This document shows positions 24,634 through 32,756 of a stretch of DNA of 64,000 nt, one piece after another. Source of the stretch: JBNFVY01 sp049943335. Its GTDB lineage: Bacteria; Pseudomonadota; Alphaproteobacteria; Rhodobacterales; Rhodobacteraceae. Numbering within the stretch: position 1 is the first letter of the stretch; each line of letters opens with the position of its first letter. The stretch lies in contig NZ_JBNFVY010000001.1 in NCBI RefSeq assembly GCF_049943335.1, positions 124,001 through 188,000 of the forward strand, in the 5' to 3' direction. The notes beneath the pieces were generated by a model. The model was not told where the DNA came from. It did no database searches and was given only the letters and a program-made list of their open reading frames with translations. The translations under genes and the position numbers were made by a program.

Positions 24634-25878
24634 TTGGCCAAGATTACCCAGGTGTCACCGCTCGCCCCGAAAAACGGTTTTCCGAACCTGCCCGTCGTGC
24701 GTGGGGTTCGGTTTTCCACCGTCGCCGCAGGGGTGAAATACCAAGATCGAACTGACGTGATGCTCTGTTCCTTGGTGCCCGGCACAACGATTGCCGGAAC
24801 ATTCACGCGGTCATCAACGCGGGCGGCGCCTGTCCTGGACTGCCAGGCAAAGATAAATGGTGATGGCACAGGCGCGGCGGCGTTTCTGGTTAATTCGGGG
24901 AACTCGAACGCGTTTACAGGCAAGTTGGGCGTGGCATCCGTTCAGGCCGTGACCAGTGCCGCCTCTGAAGTGCTGGGGATTGATGCTGACCGGATCTTCA
25001 TGGCCTCAACCGGTGTCATCGGCGAGCCACTGGAGCACGATAGGATCATCGCTAAACTCGATACTCTGCGGGACACATTGTCGGATCAAGGGATCGAAGC
25101 GGCCGCCCGCGCGATCATGACGACTGATACATACCCCAAAGGGGCCGGCAAGACGTTCGAAATTGGGGGGCAGACGGTCACGATCGCAGGCTTTGCCAAA
25201 GGTTCGGGCATGATCGCGCCCGATATGGCGACGATGCTGATCTACCTGTTTACCGACGCCAAAATCAGCCGTGACCTTCTTCAACAATATACTTCAGAAA
25301 TGTGCGATGCCACATTCAACCAAATCACAGTAGACAGCGACACGTCCACATCTGACACTTTGCTGGTCGCCGCTACAGGCACCTCGGCGGTCGACATCGA
25401 TGCTGCGGGTACAGCTGATAAAACGGTTTTTGCTGAAGCCCTACATGATGTGATGCTCGATTTGGCGCATCAGGTCGTCAAGGACGGCGAAGGCGCGACA
25501 AAATTCGTATCTGTAAATGTGACCAATGCGGCGACCAAGGATGACGCTCGGAAAGTCGCTATGGCGATTGCGAATTCACCGTTAGTGAAGACAGCCATCG
25601 CAGGTGAAGATCCCAATTGGGGTCGAATCGTCATGGCAGTCGGAAAATCCGGTGCACAAGCTGACAGAGACAAGCTGACCATTCGCTTTGGTGACATTCT
25701 GGTGGCTGAGAATGGCTGGGTTTCACCGAGCTACCGGGAAGAAGATGGCGCGCAGTACATGAAGAACGAAGAGGTGACGATTTCTGTTGATATCGGCCTG
25801 GGGACCATGAACACGACAGTCTGGACCTGCGACCTGACCCACGGCTACATATCTATCAACGCGGATTATCGGTCTTGA
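24634..25878 (+). CDS. argJ: Bifunctional glutamate N-acetyltransferase / ornithine acetyltransferase
   Basis: A 414-residue proenzyme, starting at TTG. It self-cleaves before the nucleophilic threonine in KGSGMIAPDMATML to give alpha and beta chains. It recycles the acetyl group from N-acetylornithine to glutamate in arginine synthesis. Other family blocks are STGVIGEPL and GEDPNWGRI. It lies 18 bases after the foldase gene and overlaps mutT by four bases. ArgG, another enzyme of the pathway, is at 49363-50589. Confidence 0.95.
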   Translation: MAKITQVSPLAPKNGFPNLPVVRGVRFSTVAAGVKYQDRTDVMLCSLVPGTTIAGTFTRSSTRAAPVLDCQAKINGDGTGAAAFLVNSGNSNAFTGKLGVASVQAVTSAASEVLGIDADRIFMASTGVIGEPLEHDRIIAKLDTLRDTLSDQGIEAAARAIMTTDTYPKGAGKTFEIGGQTVTIAGFAKGSGMIAPDMATMLIYLFTDAKISRDLLQQYTSEMCDATFNQITVDSDTSTSDTLLVAATGTSAVDIDAAGTADKTVFAEALHDVMLDLAHQVVKDGEGATKFVSVNVTNAATKDDARKVAMAIANSPLVKTAIAGEDPNWGRIVMAVGKSGAQADRDKLTIRFGDILVAENGWVSPSYREEDGAQYMKNEEVTISVDIGLGTMNTTVWTCDLTHGYISINADYRS

Positions 25879-26273
25879 AGACGTTACTTGTGTCGGCTGT
25901 CGCCCTGATCGACAAAGATGGACGTATCTTGTTGGCACAGCGTCCCGCCGGTAAGTCATTGGCGGGTCTGTGGGAATTCCCCGGCGGAAAAGTCGAAACG
26001 GGGGAAACGCCTGAAGCGGCCTTGGTAAGAGAGCTTCAGGAAGAGCTTGGCATCGATACGTGGCAGAGCTGCCTGGCGCCGTTGACATTTGCATCGCACA
26101 GCTACGACGATTTTCATCTTTTGATGCCCTTATTCGCTTGTCGGAAATGGCAAGGAATTCCCGTTGCTCGCGAAGGTCAAACATTGGCTTGGGCACGCGC
26201 CAACGAATTGCGGAACTATCCCATGCCACCGGCGGATATTCCATTGATTCCGATTCTGCGCGACTGGCTGTAG
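25875..26273 (+). CDS. mutT: 8-oxo-dGTP diphosphatase (Nudix, MutT type)
   Basis: A 132-residue Nudix hydrolase with the full box GGKVETGETPEAALVRELQE followed by ELGI. The opening ALIDKDGRILLAQRP and the body FASHSYDDFHLLMPLF are MutT-like. It cleanses the nucleotide pool of oxidised dGTP. It starts at a TTG that overlaps the argJ stop (bases 25875-25878), implying translational coupling. Substrate assignment within the Nudix family is by resemblance. Confidence 0.85.
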   Translation: MKTLLVSAVALIDKDGRILLAQRPAGKSLAGLWEFPGGKVETGETPEAALVRELQEELGIDTWQSCLAPLTFASHSYDDFHLLMPLFACRKWQGIPVAREGQTLAWARANELRNYPMPPADIPLIPILRDWL

Positions 26274-26439
26274 TTCCACCACAAACTGTTTCCACTTTGA
26301 AAGTCGGTGTCTGAATGCTGGCCGATTTTCGCCCATTGCCTGTCTTTTGGACTATTGTCTACAATTTGTGACCAATTTTGTGATGAATTTACAAAAACTT
26401 TAGATTAACCTCAGGTTAGTTCACTGGGGGACGCATAGA

Positions 26440-26577
26440 ATGATGAGAACGATCACAATTGGCAGTTGCGTGTCGATTCAAGGCACCTACGTGCGAAATC
26501 TACCGAACGGGAAGATTGTTGTGCAAGTTGGGGACCAGACCTTTCAAGGACGCCCCGTAACCGACAAAGCTGCGTAA
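26440..26577 (+). CDS. Small protein of 45 residues, unrecognised
   Basis: ATG ATG at 26440 opens a 45-codon frame, with GGGGGA nine bases upstream and a strong terminator 25 bases after the stop. It begins MMRTITIGSCVSIQGTY and contains the beta-strand-like NGKIVVQVGDQTFQGRPV. There is no signal peptide or membrane segment. The alternating pattern suggests a small beta-sheet protein. Good start signals, its own terminator and coding-like codons make it probably real. Function unknown. Confidence 0.6.
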   Translation: MMRTITIGSCVSIQGTYVRNLPNGKIVVQVGDQTFQGRPVTDKAA

Positions 26578-26602
26578 AAATCCACTCACGATGCAATGCG
26601 GC

Positions 26603-26635
26603 AAAAGGGCCGAGGTTTAATCCTCGGCCCTTTTT
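26603..26635. terminator. Bidirectional terminator between the small ORF and infB
   Basis: AAAAGGGCCGAGG (26603-26615) pairs with CCTCGGCCC plus Ts (26622-26635) around a six-base loop. T-rich tracts on both sides let it end the + strand small ORF and the - strand rimP-nusA-infB operon. Confidence 0.85.
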
Positions 26636-26653
26636 CATCTCAGAAACAGCGTG

Positions 26654-29140
26654 TTAGTCCAGTTTACGTTCGACTTCTTCGCGCTCAAAAATCTCGATCA
26701 CATCGCCAGGACGGATGTCTTCATAGTTTTCGAAGGCCATACCGCATTCTTGCCCAGACTGCACTTCCTTGACCTCGTCCTTGAAGCGTTTGAGCGTTTT
26801 GAGCGTGCCTTCGTGGATCACCACGTTGTCGCGCAGCAAGCGAACACCTGCCTCGCGGCGGGCAACGCCCTCTGTCACCAAGCAACCGGCAACCTTGCCG
26901 ACACCAGATACCTTGAACACTTCCTTGATCTCGGCGTAACCGATGAAGTTTTCGCGTACTTCCGCGCTGAGCAGGCCGGAAGCCGCCGCCTTCACGTCAT
27001 CCACCAAGTCGTAAATCACGCTGTAATAACGAATTTCGACGCCTTTTTGGTTCGCCGAACTTCTGGCGGGCGCATTGGCACGAACGTTGAACCCGATTAC
27101 CGGCGCGCCAGAGGCTTCTGCCAGCCCGATGTCGGTTTCGGTGATCGCCCCCACGCCCGAATGTAGTACGCGTACGCGGACTTCGTCGTTTCCGATTTTC
27201 TCCATCGCTTGGATGATGGCTTCGGACGACCCTTGTACGTCAGTCTTCACGAGGATTGGCAACTCGGCCACGGTCTCGTCTGCTTTCGCCTTGGCCAACA
27301 GCTGATCCAGCGTTGTCGCGGCGCCAGCAGCTGCGCGTTTGTCTTTTGCGGCCTGTTCGCGATATTCGGCGATTTCACGCGCTTGCGCTTCCGTTTCGAC
27401 GACGTTCAACACGTCACCAGCTTCGGGTGTCCCGTTCAAGCCGAGCACTTCAACCGGCACCGAAGGGCCAGCTTCCTTGACCCTGTCGCCCTTGTCATTG
27501 ACCAGAGCGCGGACCTTGCCCCACTGTTCGCCAACAACAAAGATGTCGCCTTGGCGAAGCGTACCGTTTTGAACCAGAACCGTTGCGACTGGACCGCGGC
27601 CGACATCCAACTGGGCTTCGATCACAGCGCCCGAAGCCGCGCGATCAGGGTTCGCTTTCAGTTCCAGAATCTCGGCTTGAAGCGCGATGGCTTCCAAGAG
27701 CTCGTCCAAGCCCTTACCCGTAACAGCGGACACTTCAACGTCCTGAACGTCACCGGACATTTTTTCTACGATGACCTCATGCTGCAGCAATTCGGTCCGT
27801 ACCTTGTCCGGGTTCGCTTCGGGTTTGTCGCACTTGTTGATCGCCACGATCATCGGCACTTCTGCCGCCTTCGCGTGGTTGATCGCCTCAATTGTCTGCG
27901 GCATGACGCTGTCGTCCGCAGCCACAACCAGCACCACAATATCCGTCACCTGTGCCCCGCGGGACCGCATGGATGTAAAGGCCGCGTGACCCGGGGTATC
28001 CAGGAAACTGAGCAGCGCACCACTGTCGGTCTTCACCTGATAGGCGCCGATGTGCTGCGTGATTCCGCCAGCTTCGCCCGCGGTTACGTTTGCATTCCGG
28101 ATCGCATCGAGCAGCGAGGTTTTGCCGTGGTCGACATGGCCCATGATCGTGATGACTGGCGGGCGTGGCCGCAAATCCTGGTCGCTGTCTTCGACGCCAG
28201 TGATGACTTGTTCAACATCGGCATCGGAAACGCGCTGAATGCGGTGACCGAATTCTTCTACGATCAATTCCGCAGTGTCGGCATCGATGGATTGGTTTTG
28301 CGTTACCATCATGCCCATTTTCATAAGAGACTTGACCACGTCGGCCACACGTTCGGCCATCCGGTTCGCCAGTTCCGAAACCATGATGGTTTCGGGCACC
28401 TGAACGTCCCGGACAATCTTTTCACGCTCTTGCGCACCACCCATGGCCTTTTGGCGCATACGCTCTTGTTTGCGCTTCATGGCCGCGACCGAGCGATGCC
28501 GGCCGCCGTCGCGCCCCGATAGCGCCTGGTTGACTGTCAGCTTGCCTGCGCGGCGTCCAGCTGCGTCTCCGCCACCCTTGCGGTTGCCGCGATCATCGCG
28601 ATCGTTCCCACGATCACGTTCGACCTTGCGGGGCGCGCTGGACGGTTTTCCAGCGCCACGTGGTTCTTCCGGCTGGCCGGGAACAGCTTCGGGCGCGGGC
28701 GCAGGTTTCGGCTTGGAAGCCTCCTCGCGTTTGCGCTTTTCCTCGGCTTCTTTCGCGCGAATGGCCTCTTCGCGCTCACGCTCTTCGCGCTCCTTGGCCT
28801 CGGCCTCGGCACGACGACGCTCGCGCTCTTCTTCGCGCTGGCGCTCGTCTGCCGCGCGCTGCTTGGCTTCGGCTTCTTCGTTCGCCTTGGCCGCCTGAAG
28901 CGCCTTCAACCGGCGCTCCATTTCGGCGTCGGAAATTCCGGCAGGGCGTCTCGACGGATCACCACCCGCAGTTCCGCCACCAGACTTTCCGGCAGCCCCC
29001 GACTTGGGAACGACAACCCGCTTTCGCTTCGTCTCAACCACGACATTCTTTGTGCGGCCGTGGCTAAAGCTCTGCTTCACGTTCCCGCCGCCGGGACGGC
29101 CCCGAAGGCCGAGAGGTTTTTTGCCGTCAGTATCGCTCAT
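26654..29140 (-). CDS. infB: Translation initiation factor IF-2
   Basis: An 828-residue GTPase that places initiator tRNA on the ribosome. The N-terminal region is highly charged and repetitive in Glu, Arg and Ala (about residues 75-155), then comes the IF2_N-type segment. The G domain has GHVDHGKTSLLDAIR, DTPGHAAF and NKCDKPEANP, and the C-terminal domains II-IV follow (GVGKVAGCLVTEG near the end). It overlaps the end of ylxR by four bases (ATGA) and is the last gene of the operon, 19 bases before a terminator. Confidence 0.98.
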   Translation of the reverse strand: MSDTDGKKPLGLRGRPGGGNVKQSFSHGRTKNVVVETKRKRVVVPKSGAAGKSGGGTAGGDPSRRPAGISDAEMERRLKALQAAKANEEAEAKQRAADERQREEERERRRAEAEAKEREEREREEAIRAKEAEEKRKREEASKPKPAPAPEAVPGQPEEPRGAGKPSSAPRKVERDRGNDRDDRGNRKGGGDAAGRRAGKLTVNQALSGRDGGRHRSVAAMKRKQERMRQKAMGGAQEREKIVRDVQVPETIMVSELANRMAERVADVVKSLMKMGMMVTQNQSIDADTAELIVEEFGHRIQRVSDADVEQVITGVEDSDQDLRPRPPVITIMGHVDHGKTSLLDAIRNANVTAGEAGGITQHIGAYQVKTDSGALLSFLDTPGHAAFTSMRSRGAQVTDIVVLVVAADDSVMPQTIEAINHAKAAEVPMIVAINKCDKPEANPDKVRTELLQHEVIVEKMSGDVQDVEVSAVTGKGLDELLEAIALQAEILELKANPDRAASGAVIEAQLDVGRGPVATVLVQNGTLRQGDIFVVGEQWGKVRALVNDKGDRVKEAGPSVPVEVLGLNGTPEAGDVLNVVETEAQAREIAEYREQAAKDKRAAAGAATTLDQLLAKAKADETVAELPILVKTDVQGSSEAIIQAMEKIGNDEVRVRVLHSGVGAITETDIGLAEASGAPVIGFNVRANAPARSSANQKGVEIRYYSVIYDLVDDVKAAASGLLSAEVRENFIGYAEIKEVFKVSGVGKVAGCLVTEGVARREAGVRLLRDNVVIHEGTLKTLKRFKDEVKEVQSGQECGMAFENYEDIRPGDVIEIFEREEVERKLD

Positions 29141-29769
29141 ATCGTCGTCTTGTCCTTTCCGGAGGCCGTGTTGCCGCCGTCAATCCTGCGAAAACCCGCA
29201 AGCTTGGTGGCATCCTCTACAACACGTGTAGCGAGTCCACCAGCAGCAAGCGCGCTATGTATCACACTTTCACGTCCAAATGCCAAACCCAATTCAGACG
29301 ACGTCAAGTGTCCGAACCAGCGGCCACCCTCGGGCGTCCACAACTTGCCTTTGCCACGTTCCGATCCGTCCGAGGCCTGAAGCAGTACCCTGGCCCGTCC
29401 TTCGGCCAGCCAGCTTTTGACCTTTTCAAAGCCAGCTACAGCGTGCCCGGCTTTGCGCGCCATAGAAATATGGTTCACAACGCGTTCGGCAAGGGCGTTT
29501 TCCAATAATTCTGCCAAGTTTCCCGGCACCGTCACGTCACGACGCGCAGCCTTGGCAAAGGCCTTCTTCTTTATAGCTTCTTCGACAACGGACCTATCCG
29601 CCGTCAGCCACAACCCCCGCCCCGGCAATTTTTCAGCCAGATCAGGCACAACCAGCCCGTCAGGACTGACCACGAACCGGATGAGACCAGTGCGCGGCGC
29701 CGTCTCGCGTGACACGATACAGCGGCGCTCGGCCTCATCCTTGTTTTTCGTCCGGCCACCACGGGTCAT
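29137..29769 (-). CDS. ylxR: YlxR-family RNA-binding protein with L7Ae-like domain
   Basis: A 210-residue protein. The N-terminal YlxR (DUF448) domain has ERRCIVSRETAP and PGRGLWLTADRSVVEEA. The C-terminal half resembles ribosomal protein L7Ae (SMARKAGHAVAGFEKV, VLLQASDGSERGKGK). It probably binds RNA; it always lies between nusA and infB in this operon type. I chose the ATG at 29769, 25 bases after nusA. A TTG at 29817 would overlap nusA and begins with arginine/proline codons that coincide with a palindrome. Confidence 0.88.
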   Translation of the reverse strand: MTRGGRTKNKDEAERRCIVSRETAPRTGLIRFVVSPDGLVVPDLAEKLPGRGLWLTADRSVVEEAIKKKAFAKAARRDVTVPGNLAELLENALAERVVNHISMARKAGHAVAGFEKVKSWLAEGRARVLLQASDGSERGKGKLWTPEGGRWFGHLTSSELGLAFGRESVIHSALAAGGLATRVVEDATKLAGFRRIDGGNTASGKDKTTI

Positions 29770-29781
29770 CGGACACACGCA

Positions 29782-29805
29782 CCGAGGCCTGCGATCAGGC
29801 CTCGG
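29782..29805. repeat. Perfect 24-base inverted repeat across the nusA stop codon
   Basis: CCGAGGCCTG (29782-29791), a four-base loop, and CAGGCCTCGG (29796-29805) form a perfect 10-pair hairpin. It contains the nusA stop codon (29795-29797) and ends 13 bases before the ylxR start. There is no T-run. In mRNA it could affect nusA/ylxR coupling, processing or decay. Confidence 0.6.
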
Positions 29806-31408
29806 CCTCCTCTTCAATGTCTACGCCTTCAGCGGCTTCGGTTTCCAGATCCGCAGGATCGACCCAACCCAATTGGATGCGGGCGGTCATGACCAGTTGT
29901 TGTGCCTCCTCAAGGCTCATGTCGAATTTCTCCAAGACGCCATCGTCCTTAACACGTTCGCCATCCACAGTGGTCCAGCCGCCGGCCAGTTCCCAATCTG
30001 CGCAGGTTGCGAAATCTTCCAGCGTTTTCACGCCGTCTTCGGCCAGCGCTTCAACCATCTGCGGTGTCAGGCCTTCAAAGTTGACCAGGCTGTCTTCGAC
30101 ACCCAATTCGCGTGCATGTTCCAGAGCCTTTTTATTCTGGGCTTCCAAATAGTCACGCGCCCGCGCTTGCAGTTCGTTTGCAGTGTCTTGGTCAACGCCA
30201 TCGATGACCAACAATTCATCCAGCTCGACATAGGCCACTTCTTCCAGGTTGGTGAACCCTTCCGATACCAGCAACTGTGCGAAGAATTCATCCAGGTCCA
30301 GCGTGTCCATGAACAGCTGGGTGCGTTCGGCGAATTCGGCTTGGCGGCGCGCACTTTCTTCTTCTTCCGTAAGGATGTCGATATCCAGATTGGTCAATTG
30401 GCTGGCCAAACGGACGTTCTGTCCACGTCGACCGATTGCCTGCGACAACTGATCATCCGGGACCACGACTTCGATTTTGCCCGCATCTTCATCCAGAACA
30501 ACCTTGGTCACTTCTGCGGGTTGAAGCGCGTTGACCAGGAACGTCGGCGCATCTTCGTTCCACGGGATGATATCGATCTTTTCGCCCTGCAATTCGTTCA
30601 CAACGGCCTGCACGCGGCTGCCGCGCATACCAACACAGGCGCCAACCGGGTCAATCGAACCATCATAGCTGATGACGGCGATCTTCGCACGTGACCCAGG
30701 ATCACGGGCGACAGCCTTGATCTCGATGATGCCGTCATAGATTTCAGGCACTTCCATCTTGAACAGTTCAGCCATGAATTCCGGCGCGGTACGGCTGAGG
30801 AATACCTGCGGGCCGCGGGTTTCACGGCGCACGTCTTTGATGAAGCAGCGAATCCGATCGTTCGGACGATAGCTTTCGCGGCCGATCTTTTCATTGCGGC
30901 GCAACACACCTTCACCGCGACCGATATCGACGATGACGTTGCCATATTCTTCGCGCTTGACGACACCGTTGATAATGGTGCCGGCGCGATCCTTGAATTC
31001 TTCGAACTGGCGGTCACGCTCGGCCTCACGCACCTTTTGCAAGATCACCTGCTTGGCGGACTGTGCGGCGATCCGGCCCATATCGACGGGCGGAACTTCT
31101 TCCACGATCTCGTCACCGACCTTTGGATCATCCAGGTATTGCTTGGCCTGTTCGACGGTCAGCTCGGCCTGGTAGTTTTCCAGCAGATCGTCTTCGACCA
31201 CGGTACGAACACGGGTGAAGGTCGCGCGGCCGGTCTTGCGATCGATACTGACACGGATGTCCATCTCGGCGCCGTAACGGCTCTTGGCGGCGCGGGCCAG
31301 GCTCTCTTCCATGGCTTCGATCACCAAGCCGGGGTCGATCATCTTCTCGCGTGCGACGGCCTCGGCGGTTTGCAACAACTCAAGCTGGTTTGCACTGGTG
31401 ATGGCCAT
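29795..31408 (-). CDS. nusA: Transcription termination/antitermination factor NusA
   Basis: A 537-residue protein that binds RNA polymerase and nascent RNA. The order is: N-terminal polymerase-binding domain (1-130), S1 domain (about 135-200, GTIINGVVKREEYGNVIVDI), KH1 and KH2 (about 230-345, DPVGACVGMRGSRVQAVVNE and IGRRGQNVRLASQL), then helix-hairpin-helix repeats and an acidic tail (ETEAAEGVDIEEEAEA), as usual in alphaproteobacteria. It starts two bases after rimP. Confidence 0.97.
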   Translation of the reverse strand: MAITSANQLELLQTAEAVAREKMIDPGLVIEAMEESLARAAKSRYGAEMDIRVSIDRKTGRATFTRVRTVVEDDLLENYQAELTVEQAKQYLDDPKVGDEIVEEVPPVDMGRIAAQSAKQVILQKVREAERDRQFEEFKDRAGTIINGVVKREEYGNVIVDIGRGEGVLRRNEKIGRESYRPNDRIRCFIKDVRRETRGPQVFLSRTAPEFMAELFKMEVPEIYDGIIEIKAVARDPGSRAKIAVISYDGSIDPVGACVGMRGSRVQAVVNELQGEKIDIIPWNEDAPTFLVNALQPAEVTKVVLDEDAGKIEVVVPDDQLSQAIGRRGQNVRLASQLTNLDIDILTEEEESARRQAEFAERTQLFMDTLDLDEFFAQLLVSEGFTNLEEVAYVELDELLVIDGVDQDTANELQARARDYLEAQNKKALEHARELGVEDSLVNFEGLTPQMVEALAEDGVKTLEDFATCADWELAGGWTTVDGERVKDDGVLEKFDMSLEEAQQLVMTARIQLGWVDPADLETEAAEGVDIEEEAEA

Positions 31409-31410
31409 GC

Positions 31411-31995
31411 TCAGTCCTCCTCAGAACTGGTTTCAGTTTCAATTTCGTCGAATTTCGCTTCGTCGACGCCGCCGGCCTTTTTCTGGCGCAGCATTTCACG
31501 GATCAAATCATCAGTCAGGACGAGCTTGGCATCGCTTAGCCAATCAAAGTGCAGACCGATGGTAACAGGCTCGCCGTGGTCTTCGATTTCAATCAGGACC
31601 TCATCGCCTTCGACGCCCTGCAAGATGCCCTTGAATCTGCGCCGACCATCGATCATCTCGGTCGTTTCGATCTTGGCCTCATACCCGTTCCAGACCTCAA
31701 AATCCTTCAGTCGGGTCAGAGGGCGGTCGATGCCGGGGCTCGACACTTCCAGGGTGTATTCGTCCTCAATCGGATCTTCGACATCCAGAATGGCCGAAAC
31801 CGCGGTCGAGATTGCGGCGCAACCGTCAACTTCAATCCCGCCTTCCGGCCTGTCGGCCATGATCTGGACGGTTTTCTGCTTGGTCCCGCTCATGAACCGA
31901 ACGCGCACCAATTCAAACCCGAGATCTTCAATCACCGGTGTGATAATCTCGGCCAGGCGGCGGTCCATGGCAGCTTTGGCGATAAGGTCGGACAT
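31411..31995 (-). CDS. rimP: Ribosome maturation factor RimP
   Basis: A 194-residue protein needed for 30S subunit maturation. Typical segments are ITPVIEDLGFELVRVRF, VDGCAAISTAVSAILD and YTLEVSSPGIDRPLTRLKDF, with an extended acidic C terminus. The ATG at 31995 has GAAGGGGA just upstream; the longer frame to 32328 is not supported. It is first in rimP-nusA-ylxR-infB. A terminator-like hairpin sits between its promoter and its binding site. Confidence 0.95.
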   Translation of the reverse strand: MSDLIAKAAMDRRLAEIITPVIEDLGFELVRVRFMSGTKQKTVQIMADRPEGGIEVDGCAAISTAVSAILDVEDPIEDEYTLEVSSPGIDRPLTRLKDFEVWNGYEAKIETTEMIDGRRRFKGILQGVEGDEVLIEIEDHGEPVTIGLHFDWLSDAKLVLTDDLIREMLRQKKAGGVDEAKFDEIETETSSEED

Positions 31996-32012
31996 ACGTC
32001 CCCTTCGGATAC

Positions 32013-32036
32013 AAAAAAACGGGCACGCGGCCCGTC
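32013..32036 (-). terminator. Terminator-like hairpin in the rimP operon leader
   Basis: On the - strand, ACGGGC and GCCCGT (+ strand 32020-32025 and 32030-32035) form a six-pair stem followed directly by seven Ts. It ends about 18 bases before the rimP ATG and lies downstream of the candidate promoter, so it would act as an attenuator rather than end another gene. No gene precedes it on this strand. Confidence 0.65.
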
Positions 32037-32089
32037 GATGTTTCCCGGTGGAGCTTCGACCCGGAGGCCGACGCGCCGCTGTTAAACGC

Positions 32090-32118
32090 GATATAGGCGA
32101 GCTGACGCGAATCCGCAA
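32090..32118 (-). promoter_or_regulatory. Candidate sigma-70 promoter of the rimP-nusA-infB operon
   Basis: On the - strand TTGCGG (32118-32113), 17 bases, then TATATC (32095-32090). Transcription would start near 32083 and give a leader of about 88 bases before rimP. Confidence 0.5.
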
Positions 32119-32132
32119 GCCCGAATAATCGA

Positions 32133-32756
32133 TCAGGCAGGTTTGCGTGCAATCACAAAACTGGCCTTGCCGGGTCCGGGGCACCAAAATTGTTCGATCA
32201 AGAAACCTGCTTTTGCCATTTCTGCCTTCAGGTCGTCTTGCGAAAAGAAAGCCACTGTCGGAAGCACCCCCAGCGGAGACAACATTCGGACCGCGGCGCG
32301 CAGGATCTTGGCCCCGTTTCCCAAGCACATGGTCGACGATACAAAAACCCCGCCCGGAGTCAGGATGTCATAGACCTTGGAAATCACCGCCCGCCTGTCA
32401 TTTAGCAGGTGAAGGAGGTTCATCCCCAAGACCACGTCGTAGGGGTCAGATGCCTGATATGTCGTGATGTCGGCGATTTCGAATCGCACGTTCGCCACAC
32501 CTGCGTCTTTCGCTTTCTGTTGGGCAATCGCGATCATACTGCGCGAAAAATCGATGCCGTCGATTTGTGAAACGAACGGTGCGTGCTGCAGTGCAGTACT
32601 GCCGGTGCCACAGCCGAACTCTAAAACTCGGGCGCTATCGCTCAGGATCTTGCGCGTTTCGGCCGGCTTGTAGCGATAGCTTTCCTCGTCCGCTATCGGT
32701 TGGCGCGCATACCGCTTGGCAAGCAAATTCCAAAACCCGGCGCCCCGCTGCGCCAT
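32133..32756 (-). CDS. Class I SAM-dependent methyltransferase
   Basis: A 207-residue protein with the SAM-binding motif VLEFGCGTGSTALQHAP, then VSQIDGIDFSRSMIAIA, VVLGMNLLHLLNDR and the post-I strand LTPGGVFVSSTM. This is a UbiE/methyltransf_25-like fold. The substrate is not evident. The ATG at 32756 shares one base with the stop of the upstream peptidase (TGATG), so it is probably translated by coupling. A longer frame to 32870 would overlap that gene. Confidence 0.82.
   Translation of the reverse strand: MAQRGAGFWNLLAKRYARQPIADEESYRYKPAETRKILSDSARVLEFGCGTGSTALQHAPFVSQIDGIDFSRSMIAIAQQKAKDAGVANVRFEIADITTYQASDPYDVVLGMNLLHLLNDRRAVISKVYDILTPGGVFVSSTMCLGNGAKILRAAVRMLSPLGVLPTVAFFSQDDLKAEMAKAGFLIEQFWCPGPGKASFVIARKPA

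Noticed and set aside
27209..28522. Long open frame antisense to infB (437 codons)
   Set aside because: Composition is a reflection of infB codons; no recognisable domain.
29690..29720. parS-like bases (TGTCACGCGAGACG on the - strand) inside ylxR
   Set aside because: Several mismatches to the parS consensus; it simply encodes a VSRETA stretch.
29417..30694. Long open frame antisense to ylxR and nusA (425 codons)
   Set aside because: Shadow of two certain genes in a high-GC genome.
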